Origin: Bacteroidota bacterium
GTDB lineage: Bacteria > Bacteroidota > Ignavibacteria > Ignavibacteriales > Ignavibacteriaceae
DNA: 7,211 nt
Assembly (NCBI GenBank): GCA_022567875.1
Contig: JADFGB010000049.1
Coordinates: 1 to 7,211 of the forward strand
Direction of reading: 5' to 3'
Positions within the stretch are counted from its first letter, which is position 1; every line of letters starts with the position of its first letter. The position numbers were made by a program, and so were the translations under genes. Under the pieces are notes generated by a model, which was not told the DNA's origin, searched no databases, and was given only the letters and a program-made list of their open reading frames with translations. Shown here one piece after another: positions 5,279-7,211 of the stretch.

Positions 5279-6292
5279 TTATATAATATTTATTTCTTCT
5301 ATCAGAAGAATTCCAAATTTTTCTTTTACAGTTTTTTTTACTTCTTCGGCAAAGTCTAATACTTCTTTTCCTGTTGCATTCCCGTAATTCACAAGAATAA
5401 GTGCTTGTTTTTCAAACGAAGCAACATCACCTTTTCGTTTCCCTTTCCATCCGCATTTTTCAATCAGCCACCCCGCAGATATTTTTACGACTCCTGATTC
5501 TGTTTTGTAACTATTAATATCTTTGAATTCTTTTTTTAGATGCTCAAATGTATTTTCGGATATTTCCGGATTTTTGAAGAAACTTCCTGCATTTCCAATT
5601 TCGTTCGGATCGGGTAATTTGCTTTTTCTTATATCACAAATCATATCACTTATTTGTGCGATAGTAGAATTATTTATATTCCTTTTATCTATTTCATCCA
5701 TTACAGGTTGATATGATAAAATTGGGTTTGCTCTTTTTGATAATTTTAATTGAACTGATGTAATTAAAAAAAATCCCTTAAGTGAATTTTTAAATATGCT
5801 GTCTCTATAACCGAATTGACAATCTTCATTATTATAATTTCTTTTAACTTTTTCCAAAAGATCAAATCCGTTTAAATTGAGAAAAATATTTTTTAATTCC
5901 TGTCCGTAAGCCCCAATATTTTGTATAGGCGCCGCACCAACAGTGCCAGGAATTAAAGATAAATTTTCGATCCCCCAATATTTATTTTTTACACAATAAT
6001 TTACCAAGTCTTGCCAAATTACACCGGCTCCGGCTTCAATAATCACTTCGTTACTGTCTTCGGTTAATTTGTTTATTCCAGAAATTGAATTCTTTAATAT
6101 TAGCCCCTCATAATTTTTTGTAAAAAGTACGTTGCTACCCCCACCGAGTATAAATCTTTTTTCTGAGTTCACTTCCGATGAAAATATTTCTTCAATTTGT
6201 TCTTCATTCTTAAGCTCAATAAAATATCTTGCTTTAACATCAATACCGAATGTATTGTATTTTTTTAAAGATATGTTTTCTTGTATTTGCAT
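5279..6292 (-). CDS. murB: UDP-N-acetylenolpyruvoylglucosamine reductase
   Basis: 337 residues, close to E. coli MurB length. This cytoplasmic FAD enzyme uses NADPH to reduce UDP-GlcNAc-enolpyruvate to UDP-MurNAc in peptidoglycan synthesis. Visible signatures: NTFGIDVKA at 13-21, the FAD-binding GGGSNVLF at 50-57, IPGTVGAAPIQNIGAYGQE at 114-132, catalytic Arg163 in FGYRDS, proton-donor Ser237 in GNAGSFFKNP, the C-terminal SAGWLIEKCGWKG block and Glu332 near the end. The gap between GAYG and FGYRDS and the full C-terminal domain indicate the long type I form. The ATG at 6292 is directly preceded by an in-frame stop, so it is the first possible start; no clear ribosome site precedes it. It shows no functional link with the pterin cluster downstream. 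Confidence 0.97.
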   Translation of the reverse strand: MQIQENISLKKYNTFGIDVKARYFIELKNEEQIEEIFSSEVNSEKRFILGGGSNVLFTKNYEGLILKNSISGINKLTEDSNEVIIEAGAGVIWQDLVNYCVKNKYWGIENLSLIPGTVGAAPIQNIGAYGQELKNIFLNLNGFDLLEKVKRNYNNEDCQFGYRDSIFKNSLKGFFLITSVQLKLSKRANPILSYQPVMDEIDKRNINNSTIAQISDMICDIRKSKLPDPNEIGNAGSFFKNPEISENTFEHLKKEFKDINSYKTESGVVKISAGWLIEKCGWKGKRKGDVASFEKQALILVNYGNATGKEVLDFAEEVKKTVKEKFGILLIEEINII

Positions 6293-6299
6293 TTATATT

Positions 6300-6356
6300 T
6301 TAATTTTTAAGAAAAGCTAATACTCTGTCTTTTATTTCATTCCAACTTAATGGAAT
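6300..6356 (-). pseudogene. Possible N-terminal scrap of an MmeI-like class I DNA methyltransferase
   Basis: Between the NYN gene stop and murB, the minus strand reads IPLSWNEIKDRVLAFLKN and then TAA. This resembles the opening of MmeI-like (type IIL/IIG) restriction-modification methylases, which commonly begin LSWNEIRxRAxxFxxEW. There is no ATG in the frame after the preceding stop, no ribosome site, and nothing of the methylase catalytic core (NPPY) remains, so it would be a decayed remnant rather than a gene. Similarity is recalled from family pattern over 18 residues only, so chance or an unrelated small peptide is possible. Confidence 0.4.
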
Positions 6357-6357
6357 A

Positions 6358-6975
6358 TTATTTCCAATTTATAGGTCGTTTTAAAACGTAACCATCTTTT
6401 TTAGTTATATTTTCGGGTAATATACTTTGTTCAAATTTTCTTCTACCAATTGTAAATGAATGATTTGCTATTTGGTTTAACATAAAGGAAAACCTAGCAG
6501 GTGGGAATGCTATAATAACTTTTTTTTCTGGAAAAAGTTCAATAATAGTAATAATTGGAGATGATAAATCGCTGTCAGCCGAAATCAGAATTGCTGTATC
6601 AAATTTATTTTGATATGCATCTTTCAACATTTCTACTGCTATATTAACATCAGTCATCTTTTCATTTGAAATTTCTGTTATGTTCCCACACTTACGACAT
6701 TCTTTTTTATTAGACTGATAATGACCATAAAATATTTTAAAATTCGATAGTGTCTCCAAAGCCTCAATAAAGGTACCTTGTCTTTTAACTTTATCAGGTG
6801 GATGTTTTATTCTTGAAGTAAAATATTTTGTATAAACTAAAATTTGTTCTTTTTTTAACAAACTTTTAGCAAGCTTTTTTAAATTAAGCCAATAAAATTT
6901 TTTCCATTTTTTCTCTTTCAGTCCAAAATACAAGTTAAACCCGTCAATATATACTATTACTTTTGCTTTTTTCAT
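6358..6975 (-). CDS. NYN domain protein (LabA/DUF88-like, PIN-fold putative ribonuclease)
   Basis: 205 residues. The NYN fold signature is complete: VYIDGFNLYFG at 8-18 (Asp11, Asn14), EKMTDVNIAVEML at 105-117 (Asp109, Asn111) and LISADSDL at 130-137 (Asp134, Asp136), the acidic residues that would bind divalent metal in PIN-like nucleases. A CRKCG at 93-97 precedes the central acidic motif, a feature of one common NYN subgroup; it is the only cysteine pair, so any zinc site would need other ligands or a dimer. The C-terminal FTIGRRKFEQSILPE and VLKRPINWK agree with a full-length family member. Cytoplasmic, no signal peptide. The start at 6975 has only a weak AGAG site. Family members are thought to act on RNA, but targets of this one are unknown. 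A methylase-like scrap follows, hinting at an accessory or defence setting. Confidence 0.88.
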   Translation of the reverse strand: MKKAKVIVYIDGFNLYFGLKEKKWKKFYWLNLKKLAKSLLKKEQILVYTKYFTSRIKHPPDKVKRQGTFIEALETLSNFKIFYGHYQSNKKECRKCGNITEISNEKMTDVNIAVEMLKDAYQNKFDTAILISADSDLSSPIITIIELFPEKKVIIAFPPARFSFMLNQIANHSFTIGRRKFEQSILPENITKKDGYVLKRPINWK

Positions 6976-6984
6976 TTCAATCTC

Positions 6985-7021
6985 TTGACAAATTACTTCA
7001 ATATTATTAAGTTTACTTTAG
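6985..7021 (+). promoter_or_regulatory. Possible plus-strand promoter elements divergent from the NYN gene
   Basis: A perfect TTGACA (6985-6990) is present on the plus strand, with TAAGTT 17 nt later and TACTTTAG at 7014-7021, the latter close to the Bacteroidota -7 motif TAnnTTTG. Neither spacing gives a clean promoter. It matters because a plus-strand terminator follows at 7054-7085. Confidence 0.2.
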
Positions 7022-7031
7022 AATTACAGCG

Positions 7032-7050
7032 CTAAAGATAGTATCTTTAG
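7032..7050. repeat. Perfect 8-bp hairpin
   Basis: CTAAAGAT (7032-7039) and ATCTTTAG (7043-7050) around a 3-nt loop. On the plus strand it is followed four bases later by the terminator stem; on the minus strand it lies about 57-75 nt upstream of the NYN start and has no T-tract. Confidence 0.55.
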
Positions 7051-7053
7051 TTT

Positions 7054-7085
7054 GACGTCTCGTTTCGGCGGGACGTTTCTTTTTT
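7054..7085 (+). terminator. Intrinsic terminator facing the plus strand
   Basis: Stem ACGTCTCG (7055-7062) with CGGGACGT (7069-7076), eight pairs including one G-U and a further G-U at the base, loop TTTCGG, then TTCTTTTTT (7077-7085). GC-rich stem plus T-run is a textbook terminator for rightward transcription. No plus-strand gene precedes it in the window. Confidence 0.6.
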
Positions 7086-7211
7086 AAATATTTCTGTAGA
7101 TAATTATAATTCCACTCGGTAGTTACCTGATTTCAAAATAATTTATCTTTATTAAGAATATACAATCTTACTAATAAAATTTAAATTAAATTCTAAAATC
7201 GACCTATGACA
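7086..7211. other. AT-rich stretch with no recognisable gene
   Basis: Both strands were read to the window edge. Frames are short and broken by stops, and no tRNA, repeat array or family motif was recognised. The minus strand could carry the last few codons of a gene lying beyond the edge (a TAG at 7193-7195), but this cannot be supported. Confidence 0.4.

Noticed and set aside
5523..6320. Plus-strand open frames opposite murB
   Set aside because: Antisense to a full-length murB; no motifs or ribosome sites.
7115..7125. tRNA-like GGTAGTTACC element
   Set aside because: No cloverleaf can be built around it; the arms are only four bases long.
7193..7210. Last codons (VIGRF then stop) of a minus-strand gene entering from the right edge
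   Set aside because: Five codons are not evidence of a gene; any frame would give something similar.
1..7211. CRISPR array, insertion sequence or phage genes
   Set aside because: No regularly spaced repeats, transposase motifs, terminal inverted repeats or phage proteins were seen on either strand.

Overview
AT-rich window in which every supported protein gene lies on the minus strand, so the reading order runs from high to low coordinates. Strong AAGGAG ribosome sites, tightly packed genes and the protein types suggest a free-living bacterium of the Bacteroidota/Chlorobiota/Ignavibacteriota group. That placement is inferred from style and gene content; there is no rRNA marker here.

Right end (about 6300-7211): a NYN-domain (LabA/DUF88-like) nuclease-fold protein, a tiny in-frame scrap resembling the N-terminus of an MmeI-like restriction-modification methylase, and a non-coding stretch with two hairpins, one of which is a good intrinsic terminator facing the plus strand. 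This looks like an accessory patch beside the housekeeping gene murB (5279-6292).

Centre (1835-5091): the main interest. Reading leftwards there is a stand-alone aromatic amino acid (phenylalanine) hydroxylase, a small DUF962/Mpo1-like membrane protein, two tandem peroxiredoxins, a 6-pyruvoyltetrahydropterin synthase-type enzyme, GTP cyclohydrolase I, and then two classical NADP-type short-chain dehydrogenases (426-1838). GTP cyclohydrolase I, PTPS and a sepiapterin-reductase-like SDR are the three steps from GTP to tetrahydrobiopterin, and the hydroxylase is an enzyme family that uses tetrahydropterin. The simplest reading is a locus that makes the pterin cofactor next to an enzyme that spends it, with peroxiredoxins able to remove the peroxide that reduced pterins and uncoupled hydroxylase generate. 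From the first peroxiredoxin to the last SDR the gaps are 16 nt or less or overlaps, so this six-gene block is very probably one operon. The hydroxylase and the DUF962 gene lie upstream, separated by 71 and 110 nt gaps. No pterin-4a-carbinolamine dehydratase or canonical dihydropteridine reductase is in the window.

Left end (1-387): an EndoAI/MazE-like ribbon-helix-helix antitoxin with a perfect ribosome site and an imperfect palindrome upstream, followed by the N-terminal part of a MazF-family toxin that runs off the window edge. The toxin frame has no canonical start codon in the visible sequence.
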